Below, piece by piece: positions 1-8,459 of a stretch of 45,121 bases of DNA. The stretch spans positions 1 through 45,121 of the forward strand of contig NZ_MAYF01000135.1 in the NCBI RefSeq assembly GCF_001684955.1, in the 5' to 3' direction. A program made the translations under genes and the position numbers. Source of the stretch: Chryseobacterium contaminans. GTDB taxonomy: Bacteria > Bacteroidota > Bacteroidia > Flavobacteriales > Weeksellaceae. Position 1 is the stretch's first letter. Every line of letters begins with the position of its first letter. Below the pieces are notes generated by a model. It was not told the DNA's origin and searched no databases. It saw only the letters and a list, made by a program, of their open reading frames with translations.

Positions 1-1251
1 AGAATTAATTTTTCCGGTTTGGTCCAGTTGAAAGGAGAATGTTATATTTTCATCCAATTGAAATAAAGTATTGCTGACAGGAAATAATGAACATATCGGA
101 TGTCCTTTTTCTCTGAAAAGAACTTGTCCATCAACAACTGTTACATAAAATTTAGTATCTCCTGTAGAATAAATTCCTTTCAGTTTTTTTAATTCCTGTA
201 AATTAACTTTTGGAACAGCAGGAATCTTATATGGTTTATTGTATATTATATTTTCAATCTTCGGTACGATGAGATCTGTATGTGCTAAAATAGAATTAGA
301 CATAGCAATGAAACAAATATCATCATCCAGAACTGTGTAATAAATGCTTCGGTAACCTGGCCCGCCACCGCCATGGCCAATTCTTTTTTTACCGTCAACC
401 ATTAAGACATCACTGCCCAATCCGTAATGATCATTAAGATAAGGGGTAAACATTTTTTCAATGGTTTCTTTTTTAAGGATTGTATTGCTTTTAAAAGATT
501 CATTGAACTTGAAGAGATCTTCAACAGTAGAATACATGGCTCCGGCAGCAAAAGGATGATCGGTTTTAAAACGAAAAGCTTCGTTGGACATATGATTGGA
601 TAAAAAATCATATCCGAAGGCTTTATTTTCATCAGTAACCGTGTTAAAATGAAAACCGGTGTGATGCATTTGCAGAGGCTTCAGAATATAGCTTTCAATG
701 GCTTTTTCGTAATCCATTCCGGATGCTTTTTTAATAATATATCCAAGAATATAATATCCGGAATTGGAATAATCCCATTGCTTACCCGGTGAAAAATTCA
801 GAGGTTTTGCGGAAATGAATTTGATAAATGTTTTTTCATCTACAGTATTTTCTGAACCGGTTTCATTGGGTATGCCGGAGGTATGGGAAAGAAGGTTCGC
901 AATAGTGATGCTGTCTCCTTTTGGAAAGTCCGGGTAATATTTGGATAGCTTATCATTGACGGAAAGCTTTCCCTCTTCTTCAAGCTTCAGAATTACTGTT
1001 GCTGTGAACATTTTTGTGGTGGAGAAAATACGGTAAATACTGTTATTGGTATTTTTTTCTTTTTTAGGACCGTTTTTGTAACCGTAACTTTTTTCAAAGA
1101 TAATTTTTCCTTTTTCAGCAACCAGGACAGTTCCGCTAAACAGATTAGCATTGTCATAAGCTGTTAATAATTGTTCCAGCTGTTTTGCTTTTTGTGAAAA
1201 AATAGGACTGGCTGCCAATACTACCATAAGGCAGGTTAGAATGATTCTCAT
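1..1251 (-). CDS. Serine beta-lactamase-like hydrolase (class C / PF00144 family), 3' end outside window
   Basis: An open frame of 417 codons runs from an ATG at 1251 to the left edge with no stop, so the C-terminus is missing. Residues 1-19 form a signal peptide ending in FSQ, which suggests periplasmic or outer-surface location. Three active-site motifs of the serine beta-lactamase / DD-peptidase fold are present: S77-T-T-K80 (nucleophile and general base), Y161-S-N163, and H293-G-G295 near the usual KTG position. Members of this family include AmpC, D-aminopeptidases, DD-carboxypeptidases and esterases; motifs alone do not tell which. HGG in place of KTG is more typical of esterase- or peptidase-like members than of true beta-lactamases. 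The next gene upstream lies 66 bases away on the same strand. Confidence 0.9.
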   Translation of the reverse strand, partial: MRIILTCLMVVLAASPIFSQKAKQLEQLLTAYDNANLFSGTVLVAEKGKIIFEKSYGYKNGPKKEKNTNNSIYRIFSTTKMFTATVILKLEEEGKLSVNDKLSKYYPDFPKGDSITIANLLSHTSGIPNETGSENTVDEKTFIKFISAKPLNFSPGKQWDYSNSGYYILGYIIKKASGMDYEKAIESYILKPLQMHHTGFHFNTVTDENKAFGYDFLSNHMSNEAFRFKTDHPFAAGAMYSTVEDLFKFNESFKSNTILKKETIEKMFTPYLNDHYGLGSDVLMVDGKKRIGHGGGGPGYRSIYYTVLDDDICFIAMSNSILAHTDLIVPKIENIIYNKPYKIPAVPKVNLQELKKLKGIYSTGDTKFYVTVVDGQVLFREKGHPICSLFPVSNTLFQLDENITFSFQLDQTGKINS

Positions 1252-1317
1252 GTATCTTTTTATTATAATACAGTTGTAAGAGAATCTATATTACATCCTG
1301 CTAGTAAAAAATATCAA

Positions 1318-2100
1318 TTATATTTTTTCAAAATATTTTCCTTTGAACTGATACCGGATCTTTTTAGTCGTAACCTTAGAATCTGCCTGTATTAAAGGAA
1401 TACTGATGATTTTATTTTTCTGGTCATATTCTATTTCATAATCCTTTCCTTCATATTGCCTGTTGGAAGAGGAGGTAAGGTCTACTTCATAGCCCAGTTG
1501 ATTTTTTATTCCGCTTTGGGTCTTAATGAGCTGAGCTTTATCATTCAGCTGCCCATTATCAATGGAAAAAATAGTAATGGCATGATAGCTCATTCCAGAA
1601 CTTAGGATTGCCTTACTTTGAGCAAGGTAATATTTTTTGTTTTCTGAAATAACATCATTGATCTGGTAGTAATAACGTCCCGGATCTCCTTCACCCTGGT
1701 TTTCTACAGCTTTAGAATGTATTTTTCTATCAGGAGTTTCATACTGGTAGACATTCTTGAAAAAATGCATGCTTCCGCCTGTCCAGCTATCCCATGAATA
1801 CACCCTGAATTTGCCATCTTCGGAAGTGGTCATAATAAGCCCGATTTTCTTTAAAGATTTAAAATCATGGTGAAGAGTCTCAGGATATGAAGAGGTATAT
1901 CTGACTAATAAATTTTCAAATTTTGTATTGGCAGAGGATAAAGAATCATAAAAGTTTTTATGATCTCTGCCCTCGGAAGACCAATAATCAATTCTTTGAA
2001 AGGCACTATTCAGCTCCTTTTCAATAGTGGATATATTTTGTCCCAACAAAAAATGAGTAGCAAATAAAAATAAAGTGATCAATATCGTCTTTGCTTTCAT
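1318..2100 (-). CDS. Secreted protein of unknown function
   Basis: A 260-residue protein with an N-terminal signal peptide (hydrophobic stretch to about residue 20, ending LLGQ). I do not recognise the family. The mature part is polar, rich in Tyr, Ser and Lys, with alternating hydrophobic residues that suggest beta structure, and it has no cysteines that would point to a lipoprotein. The ATG at 2100 follows directly on the signal peptide. It sits between the beta-lactamase-like gene and a VOC gene on the same strand, with 36 bases to the latter; co-transcription is possible but nothing ties the functions together. Confidence 0.8.
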   Translation of the reverse strand: MKAKTILITLFLFATHFLLGQNISTIEKELNSAFQRIDYWSSEGRDHKNFYDSLSSANTKFENLLVRYTSSYPETLHHDFKSLKKIGLIMTTSEDGKFRVYSWDSWTGGSMHFFKNVYQYETPDRKIHSKAVENQGEGDPGRYYYQINDVISENKKYYLAQSKAILSSGMSYHAITIFSIDNGQLNDKAQLIKTQSGIKNQLGYEVDLTSSSNRQYEGKDYEIEYDQKNKIISIPLIQADSKVTTKKIRYQFKGKYFEKI

Positions 2101-2136
2101 GGTATGGTTTAGGTATTAAAAGTTTAATATCATTTG

Positions 2137-2511
2137 TTATTTTCTGCATTTTAGCTGAAATACATTTCCTTCAGGATCTGTGCCGTCACACAGCCAGAAA
2201 TCATAGTTTTCAAAAGTTTTGATGGCTCTCATTTCTACTTTTTTTGCAACTAATTCATTTCTTGCTGTTTCAATATCAGTATCTACTTCAAAAACAAGTT
2301 TGGTATTATTATCAAATTGGTATCCAGGCTCAATATTGTCCAGATACTGATCTCCAATTGTATGAAGTCCAATATTTACACTTCCTGCATTCATCAAAAT
2401 CCAGATAGAGTCTTCTTCAATCACTTTGAAATTAAAATTTTCAACATAAAAACGTTTAATCAAATTGATATTTTGCACATAGAGAATGATGGAATCCAAT
2501 TTAATATTCAT
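2137..2511 (-). CDS. VOC-superfamily protein (glyoxalase/bleomycin-resistance/dioxygenase fold)
   Basis: At 124 residues this is a single-subunit VOC protein of usual length. It begins with the typical first strand and helix pattern (D-S-I-I-L-Y-V-Q-N, then F-Y-V-E-N-F), and ends with D-P-E-G-N-V-F-Q-L, the standard closing strand of the family, whose Glu or Gln often serves as metal ligand. VOC proteins act in the cytosol as metal-dependent isomerases, thiol transferases or drug-binding resistance proteins; the substrate cannot be inferred here. The following gene (RibD-type reductase) starts 14 bases upstream of this ATG on the same strand, so the two are probably co-transcribed. Confidence 0.85.
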   Translation of the reverse strand: MNIKLDSIILYVQNINLIKRFYVENFNFKVIEEDSIWILMNAGSVNIGLHTIGDQYLDNIEPGYQFDNNTKLVFEVDTDIETARNELVAKKVEMRAIKTFENYDFWLCDGTDPEGNVFQLKCRK

Positions 2512-2525
2512 GCTAAGAAAAGTTT

Positions 2526-3071
2526 TTACTGTTGTGGATGATAAATGAGCTGTACAACACCGGATTTAAAAACATTTGTTTTAACGAGTTTTAAATTTAA
2601 CCGCTCTTTCAAATCTTCAAAAAGAGGTTTCCCGCTTCCTAAAGCCACCGGATGCACAGAGATTCTGTACACATCAATAAGATTATTTTGAATAAAGGTT
2701 TTAATAAGACTTGCTCCGCCATACAGCCAGATATCTTTTCCGCCTTGTTTTTTTATTTCTGAAACTTTTTCTACAAGATCAGAATGAATAAAAGTTGCCT
2801 TTTCATCTTGCCGGTCTTGGCTTGAAAATACAAATTTCTTCTTGGCATGAATGGTTTTCCAGAATTCAAATTCTTCCGGCGCTGCGTTTTCATCAGGCTG
2901 ATAGTTTCCCCATGCGTCATAGCTTACCCTTCCGTAGAAAATAGTATCAATTTGTGATAGGAAGCCGTCAAAATCCATATCATCATCCATAATGCACCAA
3001 TCGATTTCTCCATTGGGGCCTTCAATAAATCCGTCTAAGGTTGTGGCCAGGTCTAATATGACTTTTTTCAT
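2526..3071 (-). CDS. Dihydrofolate reductase-fold protein (RibD C-terminal family)
   Basis: A 181-residue protein that opens with V-I-L-D-L-A-T-T-L-D-G-F-I and continues with I-D-W, the signature of RibD C-terminal / YwjB-type dihydrofolate-reductase-like proteins. Further support comes from F-Y-G-R-V-S-Y near residue 45 and D-I-W-L-Y-G-G-A near residue 115, the NADPH-binding glycine region. These cytosolic proteins are predicted NAD(P)H-dependent reductases; the physiological substrate is usually unknown. The family differs from true FolA. It is 14 bases upstream of the VOC gene, a pairing that suggests one transcript. Confidence 0.88.
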   Translation of the reverse strand: MKKVILDLATTLDGFIEGPNGEIDWCIMDDDMDFDGFLSQIDTIFYGRVSYDAWGNYQPDENAAPEEFEFWKTIHAKKKFVFSSQDRQDEKATFIHSDLVEKVSEIKKQGGKDIWLYGGASLIKTFIQNNLIDVYRISVHPVALGSGKPLFEDLKERLNLKLVKTNVFKSGVVQLIYHPQQ

Positions 3072-3169
3072 GTTGAATAAGAGTAATAGGGTTAATCTGT
3101 TGTTAAAATGTAAGAGAAAGATAAGTATATTTTACCTGTTGGAGAGAATTTATTCTATGAAAATAATTT

Positions 3170-3889
3170 CTATTTAAATTCTGTAACTCCTATCATCACT
3201 CCAAAATCTCCATCGGTTTGGATCCATTTCTTTTCAGGAAGATAGGCTCTGGAAACATAGCCGTCAAGATATAACGCATTCTTACAGCCCAATTCCTTAA
3301 AAAGCTGGGCAATACTATAAAAATTGACTTCTTTTTTAGACATTGCAAAAATAATTTCTCCATTTTCCAGAATACCAACCCCATTTCTAATATTCAGGTT
3401 TTTAGAATCTTTTTGAAAAATGGGGTTCACCTTTCCGTCTATTAATAACATAGGTCCGGACTGGGTTGCATACTGAATATCACTATTGTGCCTGTATTTT
3501 TTAGTTTCAGTAATTTTAGGTTGATGGTTTTTGGTCATATAAAATATCCCGTTGGGCTGAAGGTAGAAATTTCCGGAACCCTGCAAGGTATCTATGGGCT
3601 TCAGTGTTTTGAAATTTTCAATATAAAGTCCTTTTGGGGAATTATCAGGCTCAAACATCCCGCCGTTCATGGCAAAAAGCAATTTTTTATTTTTGGACTC
3701 TGCATCATTTTTCAGATTGTTGATGCTCTTTAGAATTTCATTTTGACTGTTTTTCCAGTATAGCTTTATATCCTGTTTTTTAGGATCTGCCTGATAGATG
3801 ACAAAGTTATTTTCATGCTGTATTTTTTCTTTACAAGAGATGAAAAGAAGGAGTAGGAGAGACAGGACATAATTATGTTTTATAAGCAT
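3170..3889 (-). CDS. Lipoprotein, phosphodiester glycosidase family (DUF2233/NAGPA domain)
   Basis: A 239-residue lipoprotein: a short hydrophobic leader ends at lipobox F-I-S-C19. The catalytic-domain hallmarks are N-G-G-M-F at residues 75-79 followed by K-G-L-Y-I, a G-P-M-L-L-I-D-G segment, R-N-G-V-G-I, and a late L-Y-L-D-G motif. The family includes the human uncovering enzyme NAGPA and bacterial exopolysaccharide-associated phosphodiester alpha-N-acetylglucosaminidases. Here the protein is likely membrane-anchored outside the cytoplasm and could trim phosphodiester-linked sugars from cell-envelope polymers; that role is inferred. It stands alone, with about 70-100 bases of spacer on each side. 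Confidence 0.88.
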   Translation of the reverse strand: MLIKHNYVLSLLLLLFISCKEKIQHENNFVIYQADPKKQDIKLYWKNSQNEILKSINNLKNDAESKNKKLLFAMNGGMFEPDNSPKGLYIENFKTLKPIDTLQGSGNFYLQPNGIFYMTKNHQPKITETKKYRHNSDIQYATQSGPMLLIDGKVNPIFQKDSKNLNIRNGVGILENGEIIFAMSKKEVNFYSIAQLFKELGCKNALYLDGYVSRAYLPEKKWIQTDGDFGVMIGVTEFK

Positions 3890-3958
3890 AAGATCACGAA
3901 TTTAAGATTTCTAATCGTCTGTAATCACAAAATATTTCTTTAAGATATTTATAATGAG

Positions 3959-4243
3959 TTATTGAGCTTGCAGCCTGATCCAGTTCAGGATAAACAGCAT
4001 AATAAAAATTCCTGCAATATAAAACTGTACTTTGTTCACCTTTTTTGCCCCAAATCTCCAGACACAAATTCTGTCTGTAATGATGATGAGAACAACCGGA
4101 ATCAGTCCCAATAGTATATACATTCCTGCTAAACCATCTGCTGAGAATGCCATATAAGAAAAAAATAACCCGATAAGAAGAGACAATATTCCTGAAATGA
4201 GGAATAAGGTGAGTTTGCTGGTCGTTTTATTTGATGGCTTCAT
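3959..4243 (-). CDS. Small membrane protein of unknown function
   Basis: About 94 residues from the ATG at 4243 (MKPSNKT). The frame stays open upstream to 4294, but that would overlap the end of the DUF1801 gene, and the later start gives a normal N-terminus just before the first membrane segment. Three hydrophobic segments are visible (LFLISGILSLLIGLFF, a second around MYILLGLIPVVLIIIT, and a third near the C-terminus), so this is probably an inner-membrane protein with three helices. I do not recognise a family. The DUF1801 gene directly upstream ends 28 bases from this start, which suggests a shared transcript. Confidence 0.7.
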   Translation of the reverse strand: MKPSNKTTSKLTLFLISGILSLLIGLFFSYMAFSADGLAGMYILLGLIPVVLIIITDRICVWRFGAKKVNKVQFYIAGIFIMLFILNWIRLQAQ

Positions 4244-4271
4244 GGCTGGTGTTGATAAAATTGCTATAAAA

Positions 4272-4697
4272 TTACGGCTTTTGCTGGTAGCCATAACCTA
4301 TAGCGGTCTTGAGAACCTCAATATTGATGTCTTTCAGTGCTTTAAATTTAATGCAATATCCGGTTACGCTGGCTTTTCCTATTTCTTTTCCAAAGGTTTC
4401 TGCTAAATAGGTTTTATCATCTATTCCCATAATGTAAACAGATATTCCTGTAGTATTGGCGCTCATTCCGATCTGATAGAATTCTTTAGTTTTTCCATCA
4501 GCATATTCCATGATATGAAGTCCATAGCCGATATTAGGATTGGAAACTGTTTTACCTTCATCATTTTTACCATCCAAAAACCATAATTTCCCATCCGGCA
4601 TAAGCTCCAGTATGATGCGGTGTAGTTCCAGCATATCATTACGCTTAGGTTCAGGCTGGCTGTTGATGTATTCTGAGATTTGTTCTTGAATGTTCAT
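4272..4697 (-). CDS. DUF1801 domain protein (YdhG-like)
   Basis: A 141-residue cytosolic protein that matches the DUF1801 pattern: an N-terminal helix with I-S-E-Y-I-N, then R-I-I-L-E-L-M-P-D-G-K-L-W-F-L-D-G-K, and a beta-rich centre containing Y-Q-I-G-M-S and Y-I-M-G. The late segment with G-K-A-S-V-T-G-Y-C-I-K-F followed by a helix starting L-K-D-I-N-I-E-V-L-K is also typical. The biochemical function of this widespread family is not established. It is followed closely by a small membrane-protein gene on the same strand. Confidence 0.8.
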   Translation of the reverse strand: MNIQEQISEYINSQPEPKRNDMLELHRIILELMPDGKLWFLDGKNDEGKTVSNPNIGYGLHIMEYADGKTKEFYQIGMSANTTGISVYIMGIDDKTYLAETFGKEIGKASVTGYCIKFKALKDINIEVLKTAIGYGYQQKP

Positions 4698-4739
4698 ATC
4701 AAATACTGATTACTTGTGTAAATTTAATAGGTGAAATAT

Positions 4740-5321
4740 TTATGAAATCCAGGTGTTCTTCACTTTTAAAATTTTCCACTTATTGTTAGTCTTTTTTATA
4801 TAAACAGCATATCCACGTCCACATGATGGACCACAATAATAGGTAGCTTCAAAAATTCCGTTTTCTTTTGCCTCATCGAAATAAATTTTAGAGAAGATTA
4901 AACCACCGGAAAACTTAGGATATTTATTTTTCCATTCATTTAGATTATCTGTAATGGGAAGTTCATTACTATCTTTAAGAAGGTATCGTAAGGAACTGTA
5001 TTTTTCTAATGTAAAATTCCAAACAGAATCATTGGCGAGTTTATATTTTGAAACGTTGCCTGCTAAAAAATCATCCGGGGCTATGTAATTTTGAATATTA
5101 AATGCAACAACCCTATGTAATGTATCCTTCTTAATTGAATCTTTTTGTTTTTCAGAGTATTGAAACCCTGTGTAAGTTCTCAGATCAACCAATGTGGAAT
5201 CAACCGCAGACAGAAAAATATCATCAAATACTTTTTTCTCAAAGTCAACGGTATTCTTCTTTTTATGGCAGGAAGTCAGGAAAATACCGGTTATCAAAAT
5301 GGCAATTTGTAATATTTTCAT
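4740..5321 (-). CDS. Lipoprotein of unknown function
   Basis: A 193-residue predicted lipoprotein: leader MKILQIAILITGIFLTSC with lipobox Cys at residue 18, followed by a run of Lys that would lie just outside the membrane. The mature part is mixed alpha/beta in appearance with no motif I recognise; a C-terminal beta-rich part contains C-G-P-S-C-G-R-G, two cysteines spaced by three residues that could form a disulfide. The start ATG at 5321 is fixed by the signal peptide. The gene is flanked by DUF1801 and DUF2461 genes on the same strand, but these give no hint of function. Confidence 0.78.
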   Translation of the reverse strand: MKILQIAILITGIFLTSCHKKKNTVDFEKKVFDDIFLSAVDSTLVDLRTYTGFQYSEKQKDSIKKDTLHRVVAFNIQNYIAPDDFLAGNVSKYKLANDSVWNFTLEKYSSLRYLLKDSNELPITDNLNEWKNKYPKFSGGLIFSKIYFDEAKENGIFEATYYCGPSCGRGYAVYIKKTNNKWKILKVKNTWIS

Positions 5322-5361
5322 GGTAAGTATAAGAAAAGCTTGGATGATAACAATTTCAACT

Positions 5362-6021
5362 CTAAATTATGGGTTCTCCATTAAGATCTGTTGCCAGCAC
5401 TTCACTCATATAATCAAAAAAAGGACGCATGGCCAGTAAGGTTTTCAATACTTCCTCCTGAAAATTATCTGCGAAGACCTCTTTATCGGTAAACTTTCGC
5501 ATCACTACCAATTGTTTTTTGCGGATCAGATCTATGGCTGGATGATTTTTATCAAAACCCCGCGGAGCTGTTTTTACAGCCTCACCTTTAAGTTCTCCGA
5601 AATAGTTTACAAAGGTTTTATCAGAAGTAATCTTTTCAATTTCCTTGGTACTGATTTCAAATTCTTTACGGATACGAAGTAAATCCTTGGCATCAGGCCC
5701 CCAAAAACCACCGCCTACAAAGCTGTTGCCAGGTTCAAGCTGAATATAATATCCACCTCTGAGCATCGGTTTTGAACGGGAATACCCCACTCCGAAATCA
5801 GTTTTATAAGGGGTTTTATCTTTAGAAAAACGAACATCCCTGTAAATTCTGAAAATATGAATTCCTTTTATTTTGTCGTGCTCCTGAAGTTCATTGTAGA
5901 TCTGAGTAAAAAAGGTTTTGTTTTCTTTTACAATTGAATCATATTCTGATTTGTGCTGGGCAAACCAATCACGGTTGTTGTTTTCTTTTAATTGCTTGAG
6001 GTATTCGAAGGCTTTTTTCAT
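5362..6021 (-). CDS. DUF2461 domain protein (TIGR02453 family)
   Basis: A 219-residue protein matching the DUF2461 family over its whole length. Conserved features are N-N-R-D-W-F near residue 15, I-F-R-I-Y-R-D-V-R-F-S-K-D-K-T-P-Y-K near residue 60, a G-G-Y-Y-I-Q-L-E-P motif, and G-G-F-W-G-P. The family is common in Bacteroidota and its molecular role is not established; no signal peptide is present, so it is cytosolic. The ATG at 6021 starts just before the first conserved helix, as usual. Its 3' neighbour is the lipoprotein gene, 40 bases away. Confidence 0.88.
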   Translation of the reverse strand: MKKAFEYLKQLKENNNRDWFAQHKSEYDSIVKENKTFFTQIYNELQEHDKIKGIHIFRIYRDVRFSKDKTPYKTDFGVGYSRSKPMLRGGYYIQLEPGNSFVGGGFWGPDAKDLLRIRKEFEISTKEIEKITSDKTFVNYFGELKGEAVKTAPRGFDKNHPAIDLIRKKQLVVMRKFTDKEVFADNFQEEVLKTLLAMRPFFDYMSEVLATDLNGEPII

Positions 6022-6230
6022 AAAGGTTGAGAAGTTATGAGTCTTATTTTTACACGATAGGACTTAGTATTCAAATCTACGGATAAATGTTAGATTAAAA
6101 GTTCTTTATAGAAACTACCTTAAAGGAAAAAATAAATCACTTTGGAAATAGAGCGGTTTTTATTTATTGATGGAAATGATAAGTATGATGTTAACGTTAA
6201 TAGAGATATGATATAGCAGATAAGTTTCCA

Positions 6231-6641
6231 TCAATACAAAATATCTGCATCTGAATTGATAAGAAGGATCGCTTCAGAAAAAGTATTTGCTATTAATTCA
6301 TGTGATTCACCACTATTTTTAAACACTCCATCTTTTCCTTTCACAAAACCGAACTGAATGGCATTGATCAAATAGTCTGCAAATACAATGAAGTTTTTAT
6401 CACTTTCATGATGGTATTCTTCCAGTGTTCTTGCTAATGGCCAGATGGAGAACATATTTTTTGTCCAGTCCCAATCTGCGAAACCATCCAGTTGAAAATA
6501 AAAATTTTTAAAATCTTCTGGAAACTGAAATCCGAGAATTTGTTCTGTCGCTTTGAGGGATTCTTGTGTTGCAGGTTGGCTAAGTTTGATATTTTCACTT
6601 ATCCAATTTTTTATGACGATGTCGATCGCAATTGATGTCAT
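6231..6641 (-). CDS. SMI1/KNR4-family protein (immunity-type)
   Basis: A 136-residue SUKH/SMI1-KNR4 protein. Diagnostic segments are T-E-Q-I-L-G-F-Q-F-P-E-D-F-K-N-F-Y-F near residues 32-49, followed by a D-G-F-A-D-W and the late N-T-F-S-E-A-I. Known family members include immunity proteins of polymorphic toxins and contact-dependent inhibition systems, and eukaryotic Smi1. No toxin gene lies beside it, so it may be an orphan immunity gene; that is inferred from the family only. A dispersed-repeat copy lies directly upstream (6711-6743). Confidence 0.78.
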   Translation of the reverse strand: MTSIAIDIVIKNWISENIKLSQPATQESLKATEQILGFQFPEDFKNFYFQLDGFADWDWTKNMFSIWPLARTLEEYHHESDKNFIVFADYLINAIQFGFVKGKDGVFKNSGESHELIANTFSEAILLINSDADILY

Positions 6642-6710
6642 TCTACAGCTAAATTATGATACAATATAGTGAGATATACTATTTCGAGGGTTATTGTCTG
6701 AGATTTTTTT

Positions 6711-6743
6711 GTGCAAAGTCGGGAGGATTTGCGCAGCGGGGAG
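6711..6743. repeat. Dispersed 3'-end repeat, copy 1 (GCAAAGTC hairpin core)
   Basis: The core GCAAAGTC-GGGAG-GATTTGCGCAGCGG also occurs, with changes, at 11301-11339 and 14319-14356. It has the form of a short hairpin (CAAAGTC/GATTTG) followed by a conserved CAGCGG(G/A)GA tail. It lies between two minus-strand genes, just past the stop of the 6786 gene. Confidence 0.6.
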
Positions 6744-6785
6744 GTGATGCTCATATCAATGGGGGAAGCTTTGCGGAGCCAGATA

Positions 6786-7370
6786 TCAGTGATATGTTTT
6801 TATTTTCTGTAGAATAACTGAATTATTCTTATGTGTATTCTTCTCAAAGAGAAGATCTAAAACCTCTCCATACAATGCTCTTTGCTTTTCATTTGGAACA
6901 TTCATAGGGTTGATTTGAACTAATTTTCCATTGGAGTATAAAATGATAATGTTTGTTGACATACCATCCATTGCAGGTTTTAAATCTTTATCATTAAAAT
7001 CTTCTGATGTGAAGGAATCTGATATTCGCTCAATTCTTTCGATATCATTTTGGGACAGATTAATTTTGAAGGGTTGCAGTTCTGGTCTTTCATCAAGATA
7101 TTTCAGATATTCCTTTTTTTCCTCGATACTCCATTTTTCTCCATTTTCTTTTGATGGTGGGGGAGGTGGAGGTGGGTTATAGGAAACCGGACTGTAAAAA
7201 ATTAAATATTTTTCATTAAAATTTAAGATGGTTTCAGCAGGGAGATGAAACGTGGGATAGTATCCTATTTTTATCAGAACAGGTTTAGGTTTTTCAGTTT
7301 TATTATCATTTTTCTTACTACAAGAAGATAAAAGTACAAGACAGAATAATAGCAGCGTGAATTTTTTCAT
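6786..7370 (-). CDS. Proline-stretch lipoprotein of unknown function
   Basis: A 194-residue lipoprotein with leader MKKFTLLLFCLVLLSSC (lipobox Cys 17) followed by a Lys/Asn-rich linker. Around residues 68-74 there is a run of seven prolines. The C-terminal half contains L-Y-S-N-G-K-L-V-Q-I-N-P-M-N-V-P, which aligns with the C-terminal part of the neighbouring frameshifted gene (S-G-K-I-I-K-V-H-S-N-N-A-P), so the two look like diverged paralogues. The family is unknown to me. The start ATG at 7370 lies 29 bases past the stop of the upstream gene, consistent with one operon extending back to about 10.1 kb. Confidence 0.78.
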   Translation of the reverse strand: MKKFTLLLFCLVLLSSCSKKNDNKTEKPKPVLIKIGYYPTFHLPAETILNFNEKYLIFYSPVSYNPPPPPPPSKENGEKWSIEEKKEYLKYLDERPELQPFKINLSQNDIERIERISDSFTSEDFNDKDLKPAMDGMSTNIIILYSNGKLVQINPMNVPNEKQRALYGEVLDLLFEKNTHKNNSVILQKIKTYH

Positions 7371-7399
7371 GGTTGGTATTCAAATATACATAGATGCTT

Positions 7400-7923
7400 T
7401 TACTTAGTTGGCCTCTCTTGCTCAGGTGCTGGAGGAGGTTCTGGGAAAATATTTTTACTTTTAAACTCGAAATTTCTTTGGGTTTCTGTTAGTTGTAATG
7501 ACTTTTTTGTTTCATAAATCCAATGAGCAAAATTTTGTAACGATTTTGGGGCATTATTGCTATGAACTTTTATGATTTTCCTGATCTTACCTTTTCTAAT
7601 AAAAAATTGAAATATTCGCCATCTTTATAATTTTCAAAATACAGCGTATCCAGATTTTTGAAGTCTATATTTGAAATAAAACTATCCAATTTAGATCTTT
7701 GGCTTTTATTAGGAGTAGAAAAATAATTGGTTTTGCTTTTAGGAATTTCTGTGTTATCTGATGCCCAATTTTCATATAAAAATATTGAATCATTTTTACT
7801 TTGAAACTTTACTGAGAAGTCTGTCTCAAAAGTATTACCATAGGAAAAATCAAAATTCATCAAATTCTTGCTTTTTACATCCCAAAAATAGAATTGAGAT
7901 AAAATGAGTGTTTTATTTTTCAT
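7400..7923 (-). pseudogene. Frameshifted paralogue of the adjacent proline-stretch protein
   Basis: From ATG 7923 the frame ends at 7570 after 117 residues (...R-S-G-K-S). Directly downstream, in the frame that would result from adding one A to the four-A run (T run at 7576-7579 on the plus strand), coding continues for 58 residues to a stop at 7400-7402: I-I-K-V-H-S-N-N-A-P-K-S-L-Q and on to a Pro/Glu-rich end (P-E-P-P-P-A-P-E). The restored segment S-G-K-I-I-K-V aligns with N-G-K-L-V-Q-I of the next gene, which fixes the likely site of the lost base. The intact product would be about 174 residues. No signal peptide is seen at this start. The frameshift could be real or a sequencing error in a homopolymer. 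Function unknown. Confidence 0.7.
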
Positions 7924-7925
7924 GA

Positions 7926-8378
7926 TTATTCTCTGATTCTTAACTTGAATCTATTGAACTTTTTTTGTGTGAAATAGAATTCTATTGCGAGCAGTGAGTA
8001 AAAAAATGATGCTAAAAGTAGGATGAATGTGATATCTCCCTGAAAATCGGGATTAATTATTTTTTTAATAATAGCGAACAAGAATATCATTAATAAAAGA
8101 GTGAACCATATATACCCAAAGAAGCTTAATCTCAATTTAGGGTTTTGAAGATCATTCCTTTTAAAAACAATAATTAGAGTAGGAAGAACTATTGAGAAAT
8201 AAGTTTTTATTCTTGTAACCTCAATTCTATTCTTAAATTCTCTGCCAAAGAATAACTTTCCATCAGCTGTTAAAGAAGCTGTATTAGCCAAATCTAGTAT
8301 CATAGAACTTCTCTTTGTATTTTCCCTGATGGCTTCATCAATTTTAGTATTACTAAAATTTAAATTCATTTTAATCAT
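7926..8378 (-). CDS. Two-helix membrane protein of unknown function
   Basis: About 150 residues from the ATG at 8378 (M-I-K-M-N-L-N). An upstream TTG at 8432 would add 18 residues of low-complexity sequence and seems unlikely; the ATG at 8369 is also possible. A soluble N-terminal half with basic beta-like sequence is followed by two strong membrane segments (about FFGYIWFTLLLMIFLFAII and ITFILLLASFFYSLLAIEF) and a basic C-terminal tail. I do not recognise a family. Its stop is only 2 bases from the ATG of the frameshifted gene downstream, so these are almost surely co-transcribed. Confidence 0.65.
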   Translation of the reverse strand: MIKMNLNFSNTKIDEAIRENTKRSSMILDLANTASLTADGKLFFGREFKNRIEVTRIKTYFSIVLPTLIIVFKRNDLQNPKLRLSFFGYIWFTLLLMIFLFAIIKKIINPDFQGDITFILLLASFFYSLLAIEFYFTQKKFNRFKLRIRE

Positions 8379-8459
8379 AGTGTTTTTTGTGTATGGTGGT
8401 GAACTTTTTGTTTTGGTGAGTACATTAATCAACGGGTATAGTATGCTGTATAAGTTTTT

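Noticed and set aside
6931..7182. Plus-strand frame ending in a glycine run
   Set aside because: It is the reverse of the seven-proline stretch in the lipoprotein gene on the other strand.
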